Source of the DNA: Phycisphaerae bacterium | Lineage (GTDB): Bacteria > Planctomycetota > Phycisphaerae > UBA1845 > Fen-1342 | Length of the DNA stretch: 64,000 nucleotides | Reading direction: 5' to 3' | NCBI GenBank assembly: GCA_017999985.1 | Contig: JAGNKU010000010.1 | Span: forward strand, 62,001 to 126,000 | Part shown: positions 16,972 through 26,966 of the stretch, piece by piece | How positions within the stretch are numbered: the first letter of the stretch is position 1 | How the letters are laid out: each line of letters begins with the position of its first letter | Translations under genes and position numbers: made by a program | Notes under the pieces: model-generated | What the model was told of the DNA's origin: nothing | The model's database searches: none | The model's input: only the letters and a program-made list of their open reading frames with translations

Positions 16972-19266
16972 ATGAGTGCAACCGGCGGTTCCCAGCAGAT
17001 TGTCCCGATGGCGGGGGCGCCCGTGCTGGCGCCGCAGATGGCCGGTGCGCCGGCCGCCGTGGGCGCCGCTGAGGAGGCGGCGGGCATCAGCGCGCGGGAC
17101 GTGTGGCGCATCATCAAGCAGCGCAAGCTGCTGATCATCGTGACGATGTGCATCGCGTACCTGCTGGTGGGCATCGGCACGGTCCTCACATACCGTTTCT
17201 GGCCGGCCTACTCCAACGAGGCCTACGTGGAGCTTGTGCCGCCGCCGACCGGCTTCCGCGGCGTGCTCGAAGAGTCGATACTGCCGAAGGACTACATTGC
17301 GCTGCGCCTGGCGACGCACGCGGCGGAGATCAAGAACCTCACGCTGCTCCAGGAGGTGCTCGAGCAACCCGAGATCAGGGCCACGAAGTTCTACCAGTCG
17401 TACGGTGACAACTTCGACAAGTGCCTGTACAAGTTCCAGGACAAGTTGATCGTGGCCCCGGTGCGCGACACCTACCTCGTGCGGGTCGCGATCGCGGTGC
17501 GCGACCGCCAGGAGGCCCGCACGATCGTCAACACGGTCGTGCAGCGCTACGTGTCGCGCTCCACGAACCTCTTCATCGACGCCAGCCGCAACAAGATGCA
17601 GTCCCTGCAGGACACCCAGGCTGCGGTCTCGAACGAACTGACGCAGATTCGCCAGCGCATCCGCAACCTGCGCGAGCAGCGTGACATGCCCGCCCTGGAG
17701 TCCGAGCGCGAGGTCATGGTGCAGTCGATCGGCGTGTTGAACAACACGGTGTCGGAGCTGAAGGCCCGCATGTCGGACGTTGAAGCGCAACTGGCGACGC
17801 GCCACGGCACCGACCCCCGTAACCTCCCGGTCTCCGCGGAGATGCGCGTCGTCATCGAGGCCGACCCCGTGCTGCGCTACTATCGCCAGCAGGTCGAGGC
17901 GCTGGACATCCAGATGGAAGCTCTGGCCACCATCATGGGCCTGGAGCACCGGCAGATGGTGGTGATGCGCCAGCAGCGTCAAGGCTACTTCGAGAAGGAA
18001 GCGGCCCGCCGCGAGGAATTGACCGACGATCTGCGCAACCGCCAGGTCGAGTCCTTGGAACAGGAGCGGGCCCGCATCCGCAGCGTGATGATCGACGTCC
18101 AGGAGCAGCTCATCGAGAAACAGAACACGCAGCGCGACCTGGACGGGGCTATCCAGTCGTTCAACAACCTGACCTCGGATGAGGAGCGGCTGTCCCGCCA
18201 GCTTGAAGAGATCGAGACGGCCGTGCGCGAGGCGAAGAACACGCTGGAGATCCAGAGCCGTGAGGCCCGCCTGCAGGCCCGCCCTGCGGTCCGCGATCCT
18301 TACTGGCCGAGCCGGCCGAACTTCGTGCTCTACCTGGGCGGCGGACTGGTCGTCGCGGTGCTCATCGGCCTGGGCCTGGCGTTCCTCCGGGAACTGACCG
18401 ACCAGGCGGTGCGGACGCCGATCGACGTGGCGCGCTACGGGCGCCTCTCCGTGCTCGGCAGCGTGCCGCAGCTCGCCGACGAAGAGGCCGACGTGGAGGA
18501 GATCGAGCTGGCGACGCGCCGCGCCCCGCAGTCGCTCGTGGCGGAGAACTTCCGCCAGATCCGCGCCCACCTGACCTTCAGCGGGCCGCTGGGTTCGCAG
18601 CAGGCCCTGCTGATCACGAGCCCGCGCCCCGAGGATGGCAAGACCGCCACGGCGATCAACCTGGCGGTCACCTTCGCGCAGGGCAATCAGCGCGTCCTGC
18701 TCATCGACTGCAATTTCCGGCGGCCGCGGATCCGCGCGGCCTTTCCCCAGACGCGCGCCGACGGCCTCAGCAACGTCCTCGTCGGCCAGCGCACACTCGA
18801 CCAGGTCATCACCCACACCGAGCTGGCGAATCTCGATGTCATCGCCAGCGGTCCCATGCCACCCAACCCCGCCGAGCTCCTCGGCTCGGCGCAGATGCGC
18901 AGCCTGATCGCCGAGGCCAAGCAGCGCTATGACCGCGTCCTCCTGGACGGCCCGCCGTGCCTGCTCATCAGCGACGCCCTCGTCATCGCGACGCAGGTCG
19001 ACGCCACCGTGATGGTGGTCCGCGCCGCCAACAGCTCGAAGGGCGCCCTGCGCCGGGCGCGCGAGCAGTTCCAGCGCATCGGGGCCCGCCTGATCGGTGC
19101 CATCCTCAACGGCGTGCAGGCGCGGCCGGGCGGCTACTTCCGCCAGCAGTACCGCGAGTTCTACGAATACACCAGCGAGGAAGTCATCCCGCAGGAACTC
19201 CCGGGTGGCCCGCCGGAGATCGACGCCGGCCCCGCGGCGCGACCGGATAACCGCGACGCAACCTAG
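16972..19266 (+). CDS. Wzz-domain polysaccharide co-polymerase / BY-kinase
   Basis: The protein is 764 residues. Wzz-type membrane segments flank a long coiled coil: the first at about 56-75 and the second at about 450-470, after a proline-rich approach. The cytoplasmic kinase-like domain has Walker A S-P-R-P-E-D-G-K-T (550-558, K557), Walker A' L-L-I-D-C-N-F-R-R-P (D579) and Walker B V-L-L-D-G-P-P (D659). A tyrosine cluster lies near the C-terminus (Y722, Y727, Y731, Y733). Such enzymes control chain length and export by cyclic autophosphorylation. Two deviations stand out: P-E-D in place of P-G-E in Walker A, and N581 where the second Asp of A' is usual. It is the last gene of the exosortase operon. 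Confidence 0.9.
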   Translation: MSATGGSQQIVPMAGAPVLAPQMAGAPAAVGAAEEAAGISARDVWRIIKQRKLLIIVTMCIAYLLVGIGTVLTYRFWPAYSNEAYVELVPPPTGFRGVLEESILPKDYIALRLATHAAEIKNLTLLQEVLEQPEIRATKFYQSYGDNFDKCLYKFQDKLIVAPVRDTYLVRVAIAVRDRQEARTIVNTVVQRYVSRSTNLFIDASRNKMQSLQDTQAAVSNELTQIRQRIRNLREQRDMPALESEREVMVQSIGVLNNTVSELKARMSDVEAQLATRHGTDPRNLPVSAEMRVVIEADPVLRYYRQQVEALDIQMEALATIMGLEHRQMVVMRQQRQGYFEKEAARREELTDDLRNRQVESLEQERARIRSVMIDVQEQLIEKQNTQRDLDGAIQSFNNLTSDEERLSRQLEEIETAVREAKNTLEIQSREARLQARPAVRDPYWPSRPNFVLYLGGGLVVAVLIGLGLAFLRELTDQAVRTPIDVARYGRLSVLGSVPQLADEEADVEEIELATRRAPQSLVAENFRQIRAHLTFSGPLGSQQALLITSPRPEDGKTATAINLAVTFAQGNQRVLLIDCNFRRPRIRAAFPQTRADGLSNVLVGQRTLDQVITHTELANLDVIASGPMPPNPAELLGSAQMRSLIAEAKQRYDRVLLDGPPCLLISDALVIATQVDATVMVVRAANSSKGALRRAREQFQRIGARLIGAILNGVQARPGGYFRQQYREFYEYTSEEVIPQELPGGPPEIDAGPAARPDNRDAT

Positions 19267-19360
19267 GCGCGCCGCGCGCGGCAGTTGAGCTCACGGTGCG
19301 TGGTGCGGCGTGCGGGTCGTCCGTGTGCGCCGCGCCGCCGCACGGGTACGATCCGCCTTC

Positions 19361-20137
19361 ATGGAACGGCACTTCAAGATCGTGCTTGCCTACGACGGCA
19401 CCGACTTCCACGGCTGGCAGCGGCAGGCCGGCGTCCGCACGGTCCAGGAAGACGTCGAGGGCGTCCTGCAACGCGTGCTACGGCACCCGCTGCATGTGGA
19501 CGGTGCCAGCCGGACGGATGCCGGCGTCCACGCGCGCGGCCAAGTCGCATGCTTCCTGACCACGGCGCCGCTCCCGGACGCGAACCTGGCCCGGGCGATC
19601 GCGCATCACCTGCCCGCGGATGTGGCCCTCCTGCATCTCGCCGCCGTACCGGCGGAATTCCATCCGTCCCGCGACGCGCGGAGCAAGCTGTACCGCTATC
19701 GCATCTACCAGACGCCGCAGCGGCCGGTCGCGGAGCTGGTCAGCCGCTACGCCTGGCACGTGTGGTGTCCGCTGGATCTGGACCGGCTGCGCGCTGCGGC
19801 GGCGACCCTGGTCGGCACGCACGACTTCGCGGCCTTCGCGAGCCAGGGCAGCCCGCGGGCGTCGACCGTCCGCCGCGTGCGCCGGATCGAGATCGCGCGT
19901 CGTTTCCACGAGGTGTGGATCGACGTCGAGGGTGACGGATTCCTCTACAATCAGGTGCGCAACATGGTTGGCACGCTAGTGGAAGTCGGGCGTGGGCACT
20001 GGCCGCCGGAGCGCGTGCCGGAAATCCTCGCCGGTCGTGAGCGGAGTGCCGCCGGCCCGACGGCGCCGCCGCACGGCCTCTGCCTGCAATGGGTCCGCTA
20101 CGGGCCGCCGGGAGCTACACCGGATGGAATTGACTGA
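19361..20137 (+). CDS. truA: tRNA pseudouridine synthase A
   Basis: The protein is 258 residues, normal for the family. The start ATG at 19361 gives the standard opening of a short strand followed by Y-D-G-T-D-F-H-G-W-Q. The catalytic Asp is D53 in G-A-S-R-T-D-A-G-V-H-A. Further motifs are F-H-P-S-R-D-A-R-S-K-L-Y-R-Y and the C-terminal F-L-Y-N-Q-V-R-N-M-V-G-T-L. TruA converts uridines 38-40 of the tRNA anticodon arm to pseudouridine. The stop codon lies 14 bases inside the next gene, so the SDR gene is probably translated by coupling. Confidence 0.96.
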   Translation: MERHFKIVLAYDGTDFHGWQRQAGVRTVQEDVEGVLQRVLRHPLHVDGASRTDAGVHARGQVACFLTTAPLPDANLARAIAHHLPADVALLHLAAVPAEFHPSRDARSKLYRYRIYQTPQRPVAELVSRYAWHVWCPLDLDRLRAAAATLVGTHDFAAFASQGSPRASTVRRVRRIEIARRFHEVWIDVEGDGFLYNQVRNMVGTLVEVGRGHWPPERVPEILAGRERSAAGPTAPPHGLCLQWVRYGPPGATPDGID

Positions 20138-20855
20138 GCGCGTGGTGTTGGTGACGGGTGCGGCGCGCCGGATTGGCCACGCGATCGCCGAGTGCCTAGC
20201 CCGGGACGGAGCCCACCTGGCCGTGCACTACCACACGTCGGCCGCGGCGGCGGAGGAGACCGTGGCCGTGTGTCGCGCCGCGGGTGGTGCGGCGGAGGCG
20301 TTCGCGGCGGACCTTGCGGACCCGGACGCGGCGCGTGACCTCGTGCGACGGGTGCTGGATTGGCAGGGGCGGCTCGACGTCCTGGTGAACAACGCCTCCG
20401 TCTTTGAGCCGCAGACACTCGCGGATTTTGACGTCGCCGCCTGGGAGCGCACCCTGCGTGTAAATGTCACTGCTCCGCTGGTCCTCGCGCACGCGGCACA
20501 CGCTGCCCTCCGCACCGCCCGCGGTCGCATCGTGAACCTGTGCGATGTCGCCACAGGGCAGTTCTGGCCGGACTACCTGGCCTACATCGTGTCCAAGAGC
20601 GCGCTCGAGACCTTGACGCGCGTCCTGGCGCGGGCGCTCGCGCCGGACGTCAACGTGGTCGGCGTCGCGCCGGGAGTCGCCGCCTGGCCGGAACACTACG
20701 ACGCGGACACGCGCGCCCGTCTGACCGCCCGCATACCCCTGCAGCGGGCCGGCACGCCGGAAGATATCGCCGCCGCCGTGCGTTTCATGATCCGCGACGG
20801 CGACTACATCACGGGCGTCATCCTGCCCGTGGATGGCGGGCGTCATCTGGCATGA
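20124..20855 (+). CDS. short-chain dehydrogenase, pteridine-reductase-like
   Basis: The protein is 243 residues. The Rossmann motif T-G-A-A-R-R-I-G-H-A is at 11-20, N-N-A-S at 89-92, and the active-site Y154-x-x-x-K158. The residue normally Ser in the catalytic triad is replaced by an N-L-C-D141 segment. Together with T-G-A-A-R-R-I-G and V-A-P-G-V-A-A-W-P-E this matches the pteridine reductase (PTR1/FolM) branch, in which an Asp takes part in catalysis. It would reduce dihydrobiopterin or dihydrofolate-type substrates with NADPH. The substrate is inferred; a general 3-oxoacyl reductase role is less likely. It overlaps truA by 14 bases. Confidence 0.85.
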   Translation: MELTERVVLVTGAARRIGHAIAECLARDGAHLAVHYHTSAAAAEETVAVCRAAGGAAEAFAADLADPDAARDLVRRVLDWQGRLDVLVNNASVFEPQTLADFDVAAWERTLRVNVTAPLVLAHAAHAALRTARGRIVNLCDVATGQFWPDYLAYIVSKSALETLTRVLARALAPDVNVVGVAPGVAAWPEHYDADTRARLTARIPLQRAGTPEDIAAAVRFMIRDGDYITGVILPVDGGRHLA

Positions 20856-20974
20856 GGCCCAGCGAGCACTCCCGGCCCGGACGGAAGGCGGAATCGGCGG
20901 CCGGAATTCGCCGGGGCTGCGGGACGGCCGGGAGCGTATTACAATCTATAGTGACTGAAATCCTCGGAGGTGGC

Positions 20975-22726
20975 ATGATGTTGAGATCATCAGCAGCCCA
21001 CGGACGGTGCTTTCGCTTCCAGCACGCTTTGACCGCGACGCTGGCCGCCGCAATGCTCGCGGCGGGGGCTCCGATGGTGCGCGGACAAGCCCCGGTGGAC
21101 ACGCGCCTCGATCTGCGCCTGGATCGCGGCGTGTCGATGGGCCGCGGGTTCGACGCCAATCCGATGCTTGGCGGGGGCGGCTTCAACTATGCGCGTCCGG
21201 CGTCGCCGCTGGTCGGTGGCAACTTCTATGCGTCCGGCCTGGTCGGACGCGGGTTGTCGCTGCGCAGCTACTCACCAATTTCCGACCCCACCGCGTTCCA
21301 GGGCCCCCTCGGCAGCACATCGTTGTCGTCGTTCCAGCGCGACTCCGTTAGCGTGCTCAGCGCGCCGCTGGGGTCCGGCTCGTTTGGTCAGCCATACTAT
21401 GACTCCGCGCGCACCGCGCCGTCCGCAGGGTTCCTGCAGGGGTTGGCCGGTTTCAGCAGCGTGACGGCCAGCTCGACGGACACTCGGCTTGCCCCCCGCA
21501 TTGCCCCCCCGAGCGGGCTCACGGCGGCGATCGTGGGCATGCGGCCGCCTGCCGCGGCGCCGGCTGCCCAGACGCCGCCGTCCGCGCTGGCGACCTCCAG
21601 CAGCATCTTCGGACCGGAGATCCTGCCCCGGATTCTGCTTCCGACGCAGCCCGAGCAACCCTCCTGGGAGCGTGGCACGGCGGAGACCGACGTCGAACGG
21701 GGACTGGCCGCGCGCTTCTTCTCGCCCGCTGAAACGTCCCCGGGCTTCGGGTCGCCGGCGATCACGGACGCGCTGGCCACGCCGTTGAGCGGGCTGCTGC
21801 GGGCCGACTTGTACCCGCAGTTGGGCGTGCGGACTCCCGCCGACGCGGAGACACTGGCACCGGTGGCGCCGAGCCTGATCATTCCGGCCGCGGAAACGCC
21901 GGTCGCCGCGGCGACTCCGGTGACTCCGGTGACGGCGCCGCCGGTGGATCCGCGGGTGCTGCCGGGCTACGAAGTGTTCACGGACCTGCAGCTCGCGGCG
22001 GCCCTGCTATCCGATCCGAACCCGACTTGGTTTGACGAAATGCGCCGTGCCCTGCGCGAACGGCCGGAGCTGGCGCAGCAGGCCAGCCAGCAGATTGCCG
22101 CGGACGCCGCCCAGTTCCTGGACGACATGTTGCGTACGCCGCTGCGCAGCCTGACGGGCGGCGGCGAATCCGCGCTGAACGAGCAGATGCTGAAGGCTGA
22201 GGCGCTGATGCAGATCGGCCATTATTCGGAGGCCGCCGACCGCTACGACGCGGCGCGGCTGGCGGATCCGACGAATCCGCTGCCGCTGATTGGCAAAGCG
22301 CATGCGCTGCTCGCGCAGGGCAGCTATTCGTCGGCCGCAACCACCCTGGTGCAGGGCGTGGAGCTGGCGGATCGGATTCCGGGGCTGGCGGGGCTGCTCT
22401 TCAGCCGGCTCGATCTGACGGCGCTCCTGGGTGGCGGCGAGATCATCGACATCCGCCGCGCCGACATCATGCGGCAACTCGAGCGGCGTGAAGACGTGCG
22501 GTTGCGCTTCCTGCTGGGGTACCTGGAGTACCACTCGGGCGACCAGCAGCACGGACTGGAAAACCTCGCGCGTGCCGCGCGTGATCCCAAGGCCGACGCG
22601 GTCATCGGCCGCTACCCGACGCTCGTGCAGCCGCAGTCAGGCGCCCGCCCGCGTTCGGCCGCGCCCACGGAGGGGCCGCCGGCCCGCGCGACCGAAGAGC
22701 TGATCGTGCCGCCACGGCCGGAGTAA
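20975..22726 (+). CDS. secreted protein with C-terminal TPR-like region
   Basis: The protein is 583 residues and not recognised as a named family. The start is ATG at 20975 (a second ATG follows), preceded by CGGAGG. A signal peptide covers about residues 1-37 (hydrophobic ALTATLAAAMLAAG, cleavage likely after V-R-G-Q-A). A long low-complexity part rich in Ala, Pro, Ser and Thr follows to about residue 330. From about 400 to 510 there are TPR-like helices (L-M-Q-I-G-H-Y-S-E-A-A-D-R-Y). Possible -10 elements TACAAT (20940) and TATAGT (20947) lie upstream without a clear -35. A strong GC hairpin follows the stop codon. Confidence 0.78.
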   Translation: MMLRSSAAHGRCFRFQHALTATLAAAMLAAGAPMVRGQAPVDTRLDLRLDRGVSMGRGFDANPMLGGGGFNYARPASPLVGGNFYASGLVGRGLSLRSYSPISDPTAFQGPLGSTSLSSFQRDSVSVLSAPLGSGSFGQPYYDSARTAPSAGFLQGLAGFSSVTASSTDTRLAPRIAPPSGLTAAIVGMRPPAAAPAAQTPPSALATSSSIFGPEILPRILLPTQPEQPSWERGTAETDVERGLAARFFSPAETSPGFGSPAITDALATPLSGLLRADLYPQLGVRTPADAETLAPVAPSLIIPAAETPVAAATPVTPVTAPPVDPRVLPGYEVFTDLQLAAALLSDPNPTWFDEMRRALRERPELAQQASQQIAADAAQFLDDMLRTPLRSLTGGGESALNEQMLKAEALMQIGHYSEAADRYDAARLADPTNPLPLIGKAHALLAQGSYSSAATTLVQGVELADRIPGLAGLLFSRLDLTALLGGGEIIDIRRADIMRQLERREDVRLRFLLGYLEYHSGDQQHGLENLARAARDPKADAVIGRYPTLVQPQSGARPRSAAPTEGPPARATEELIVPPRPE

Positions 22727-22740
22727 GTCGCGGGTGCGAC

Positions 22741-22764
22741 GCCGCGCCGCGCGAGCGGCGCGGC
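22741..22764 (+). terminator. GC-rich hairpin after the secreted TPR gene
   Basis: A perfect 10-base-pair stem (GCCGCGCCGC / GCGGCGCGGC) closes a GCGA tetraloop of the GNRA type. It begins 15 bases after the stop codon at 22726. No T-run follows, so it may act as a pause site or RNA-stabilising end rather than a textbook intrinsic terminator. Confidence 0.45.
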
Positions 22765-22852
22765 CGGGGGTATTGGACGGCGAAGTCGGTTATGATATTC
22801 GTTTCGGCCGACGGGGCGCCGGCCGCGACACGAGCTTGGAAAGGGTAAGCCC

Positions 22853-23482
22853 ATGAGACGCAAGGTTGCCTTCTCCGTCCTGCCGGCCTTGTGGCTGCTG
22901 ACCGGCTGCGCGGATACCGGTACGGTGCAGGCCCTGCAGCAGCGCGTGATCGACGATGCCGACCCGGATGAGGTTCTCGTGGCGGCCACGACGATCCTGC
23001 AGCGCGAGTTCGGACGCTGCCGCGTGGACGCGTCCAGCCGCCGAATCACCACGACCCCGATCGAGTTCACAACGGAGCGCGAAAGCGGCACGGCCCGCGA
23101 CCTCTACCGCGGCCGCTCCACGATGCGCCGCTCCGCGCAGCTCTACGTCGCGCGCACTGGCGGCCAGACCGTGGCGCGCATCCGCGTGGACGTCGAGCGC
23201 CGCGACACCGAGCGCCAGACCATCATGCAGCCCCAGGGGCATCGCCTCAGCGACAACCCCGGACAGGAAACGCCGATCGAAACCGACGCCGCCACGACCG
23301 CCCAGCAGAACACGGTCTGGACCTACGTCCGGCGTGATCGTACGCTGGAACGGGCGATCCTGGATGAGCTGCGCGAGCAGTTCGCGCGCCTCGCGGCGCC
23401 CGAGGAAGGCGCGTCGACCGAGCCGTCGCCGTCCGACCGCGTTATGCCCGCCGCGCCCGAGGGCGAACCCGTCCCTGAATAG
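22853..23482 (+). CDS. hypothetical lipoprotein
   Basis: The protein is 209 residues of unknown function. The N-terminus M-R-R-K-V-A-F then a hydrophobic run ends in the lipobox L-T-G-C18, so lipidation is likely. The mature part has an alternating-charge domain (about 30-130) and a Pro/Glu-rich tail. AAAGGG stands before the ATG, and a TATGAT sequence at 22791 may be a -10 element. glyA begins 15 bases after the stop codon, and another lipoprotein gene follows glyA, suggesting one transcript of three genes. Confidence 0.78.
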   Translation: MRRKVAFSVLPALWLLTGCADTGTVQALQQRVIDDADPDEVLVAATTILQREFGRCRVDASSRRITTTPIEFTTERESGTARDLYRGRSTMRRSAQLYVARTGGQTVARIRVDVERRDTERQTIMQPQGHRLSDNPGQETPIETDAATTAQQNTVWTYVRRDRTLERAILDELREQFARLAAPEEGASTEPSPSDRVMPAAPEGEPVPE

Positions 23483-23497
23483 GAAAGAGGAAGCACC

Positions 23498-24753
<1,256 letters not shown>

Positions 24754-24757
<4 letters not shown>

Positions 24758-25377
24758 GCTGGCCGGCGCGGCTAATCCGCTGTAGCTCACCCGCGCTCCT
24801 GGGTGTCGCGCTGCTGGCGCTGGTCGGTTGCGCGGGTACGGGACGCGTGTACCTGGCGGCGCTCGACTTCCAGGCAATCGACCCGCCGGCGGGGGCCCCC
24901 CCGCGCTTCCTCGAAATCAACATGAACCACTGCTATTGGTGGACCGACGAGGCCGGCCGGGTGTGCGTGGCGATGGATTCCGAGCGGGCTCTGCTACTCG
25001 GCTCCGACTGGCGAATGCGCTTTCAGTTGTCGCTGACCTTGGATGAGCCGCCGGCGGGGCGGGCCCGCGATTACCGCGTGACGAACCGGCAGTGCCGCGC
25101 GGTGGCGCGGTTCGGGCCGGCGCAAAGCCGGTGGGTGTCGCGCTCGGGGGTGGTGGCGTTGTATCGCGAGGGGCCGGACCGGTTTCGCGGCAGCTTCCGG
25201 ATGGACGTGGCCCGCGAGGTGCAGCAGTTGCTCGGCGGGTGGGGCCGCGCAAGCCGGTTCCTGATGATGGGCACGTTCACTGCGGTGCCCAACGAAGCGC
25301 AGGGCCGCCGGATCGCCGCCGCGGCCACCGCCCTGGATGAGCCGGCCGAGCCGCCGGAGAGCCAGCCGGCACCGTGA
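24754..25377 (+). CDS. hypothetical lipoprotein
   Basis: The protein is 207 residues with no recognised domain. The start ATG overlaps the glyA stop (ATGA at 24754-24757). A signal peptide ends in the lipobox L-V-G-C28, so it is probably lipid-anchored. The mature part is beta-rich, with a Pro/Glu C-terminal tail. A bulged hairpin lies about 10 bases after the stop and probably ends the lipoprotein-glyA-lipoprotein unit. Confidence 0.75.
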
Positions 25378-25386
25378 CGAATACCG

Positions 25387-25414
25387 GGACACGGTCCGAC
25401 ACGTCGGCGTGTCC
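25387..25414 (+). terminator. bulged hairpin after the glyA unit
   Basis: GGACACG pairs with CGTGTCC, and inside it CCGA pairs with TCGG, giving an 11-pair stem with a small internal bulge. It begins 10 bases after the stop codon. No T-run follows. Confidence 0.35.
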
Positions 25415-25544
25415 GCGTCCCGCGCGCCTCTCTGGGAGGCCAGCTCCGCTTGTGCGCGGCGTCCCGCACATTGGTTATGACGCCCCGGTGGGCGGACAAC
25501 GACTGTAGAGCCGGGAGCACTTCCGATATCTGCCCAAAAAACTC

Positions 25545-25571
25545 CCGGGGCCTGCGGGGAGCGGGCCCCGG
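25545..25571. other. hairpin within the 527-base gap before the radical SAM gene
   Basis: CCGGGGCC and GGCCCCGG form a perfect 8-pair stem with an 11-base loop. The gap 25378-25904 holds no convincing gene. It also has a third hairpin, CCGGTA-TCT-TACCGG at 25756-25770, and an AAGGAGG sequence at about 25585 leading to a reading frame without coding character. This could be a structured leader of the radical SAM gene or several small control sites; no known riboswitch class was recognised. Confidence 0.35.
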
Positions 25572-25904
25572 AATGTGAGAGAGTAAGGAGGGGTATTGCG
25601 CATCCCTCGTATCGGCCATGCCGGTTGCGGTCTTGAATTGGCGGCCGTGCCAAGTGGCATTTCCTGCCGGCCACGCACGGCGTGGCTGCGCCGGTCGATG
25701 CCGATTCGCGCGGCAATGCGGACCGCGCAAAAATACTGTTCAGCCGCCAACGTCGCCGGTATCTTACCGGTCCAAGTGAGAGTGGGCCGACGTGCAGCGC
25801 GAGTACCGGGTGGTCCGCGGACCGTGACGGTTGGGCCGCACGGACGCCGCCGGTCCACAGGTTGCTGACGCCGGCGAGACGAGGCCTCAGCGGAAGGATG
25901 CGGT

Positions 25905-26957
25905 TTGGCGCGGTCGCCGTTCCAGAAGAAGGCTCATCTGGCCCGGGCGTGGCTGTCGCGGCACCCGGTCTGGTGCGCGTGGCAGGTGAACTATCGCTGC
26001 AATTTCCGGTGCGCATTCTGCCGGTACTGGGTGGATCCCATGGGCGACGCACCCGAGCTGAGCGTCGCCGATTTCCGCGCCGGCTCGGAAAAGCTCAGCC
26101 AGCTCGGAGCGCTGCTGGTGAGCCTGGCCGGCGGCGAGCCGCTGATTCGGCCGGACATCGTGGACATCGTGGCCGCCATCGGGGAGTGGCACTTCCCGTT
26201 CCTCACGTCCAACGGCTGGTTCTCGACGCCGGAGCTGGCGCGCGACATCTTCGACGCGGGGGCGTGGGGCGTGTCGATCAGCCTGGATTACGCGGAGGCG
26301 GAGCCGCACGATCGGCGGCGCGGGATGCCGGGGGCGTTCGCACGGGCGCTGCGGGCGGTCGAGCACTTCAGCGCGGCCCGGCGCTACCAGTGGCAGCGCG
26401 TGAACTGGATGGCCGTGCTCATGGAGGACAACCTCGAGCACATCGAGCCCATGATCAAGCTGGCGGCCGAGCGGGGTGCGTATTTCATGGTACAGCCGTA
26501 CGGCGCGCGCAAAACCGGGGCGACGCGCTTCATTCACGCGAACGACGGCACGGTGAGCGCATACCTGCTGGAGCTGCGACGGAAGTACACGAATTTCCTG
26601 AGCAATCCGTATTTCCTGGCGCGGTTTGACGCGGCGCTCAATGGCGGCGTGGGCGGGTGCCGGGCGGGGCGCGGCTTCTTCAGCATCGATTCGACCGGTG
26701 ATGTCGCGGTCTGCGTCGAGGAGCGGGCGCGGCCGGTGGCCAACCTGTACCGCGATTCGGCCCAGGAGATCGTACGGCGGATGCGGGCCGACACGATGGC
26801 ACGCAATTGCACGGCCTGCTGGTACAACTGCCGGGGCGAGATCGAGAGCCTCTACGATCCGTGGGGCCTCGTGCAGAGCCTGCCGACGCTGCTGTTCGAT
26901 CGGGGCCGGCCGCCGATGGCGCCGCGCACTGGCGCGGCGGTGGGCGAGCGCGTATAA
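25905..26957 (+). CDS. radical SAM protein with SPASM-like C-terminus
   Basis: The protein is 350 residues. The radical SAM cluster motif is C32-x3-C36-x2-C39 (C-N-F-R-C-A-F-C), followed by the S-adenosylmethionine-binding G-G-E-P at about 83-86. The C-terminal region has Cys residues in G-G-C-R-A-G, V-C-V-E-E and N-C-T-A-C-W-Y-N-C, fitting a SPASM/Twitch domain with one or two extra iron-sulfur clusters. Relatives modify peptides or cofactors; the substrate is unknown here and no precursor peptide gene was seen beside it. The start is TTG at 25905, supported by GGAAGGA nine bases upstream. gmk follows after 9 bases. Confidence 0.85.
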   Translation: MARSPFQKKAHLARAWLSRHPVWCAWQVNYRCNFRCAFCRYWVDPMGDAPELSVADFRAGSEKLSQLGALLVSLAGGEPLIRPDIVDIVAAIGEWHFPFLTSNGWFSTPELARDIFDAGAWGVSISLDYAEAEPHDRRRGMPGAFARALRAVEHFSAARRYQWQRVNWMAVLMEDNLEHIEPMIKLAAERGAYFMVQPYGARKTGATRFIHANDGTVSAYLLELRRKYTNFLSNPYFLARFDAALNGGVGGCRAGRGFFSIDSTGDVAVCVEERARPVANLYRDSAQEIVRRMRADTMARNCTACWYNCRGEIESLYDPWGLVQSLPTLLFDRGRPPMAPRTGAAVGERV

Positions 26958-26966
26958 TTTTCACCC

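Noticed and set aside
13092-17189. Very long open frame (about 1365 codons) antisense to the TPR protein
   Set aside because: It mirrors the codon bias of the real gene in GC-rich DNA; its product is His/Arg/Leu-rich without domains, and no ribosome site or promoter fits.
25596-25868. 90-codon frame with AAGGAGG just before a TTG start
   Set aside because: Third codon positions are far less GC-rich than in real genes here, and the product is a random-looking Arg-rich chain. The AAGGAGG is probably chance or part of a leader.
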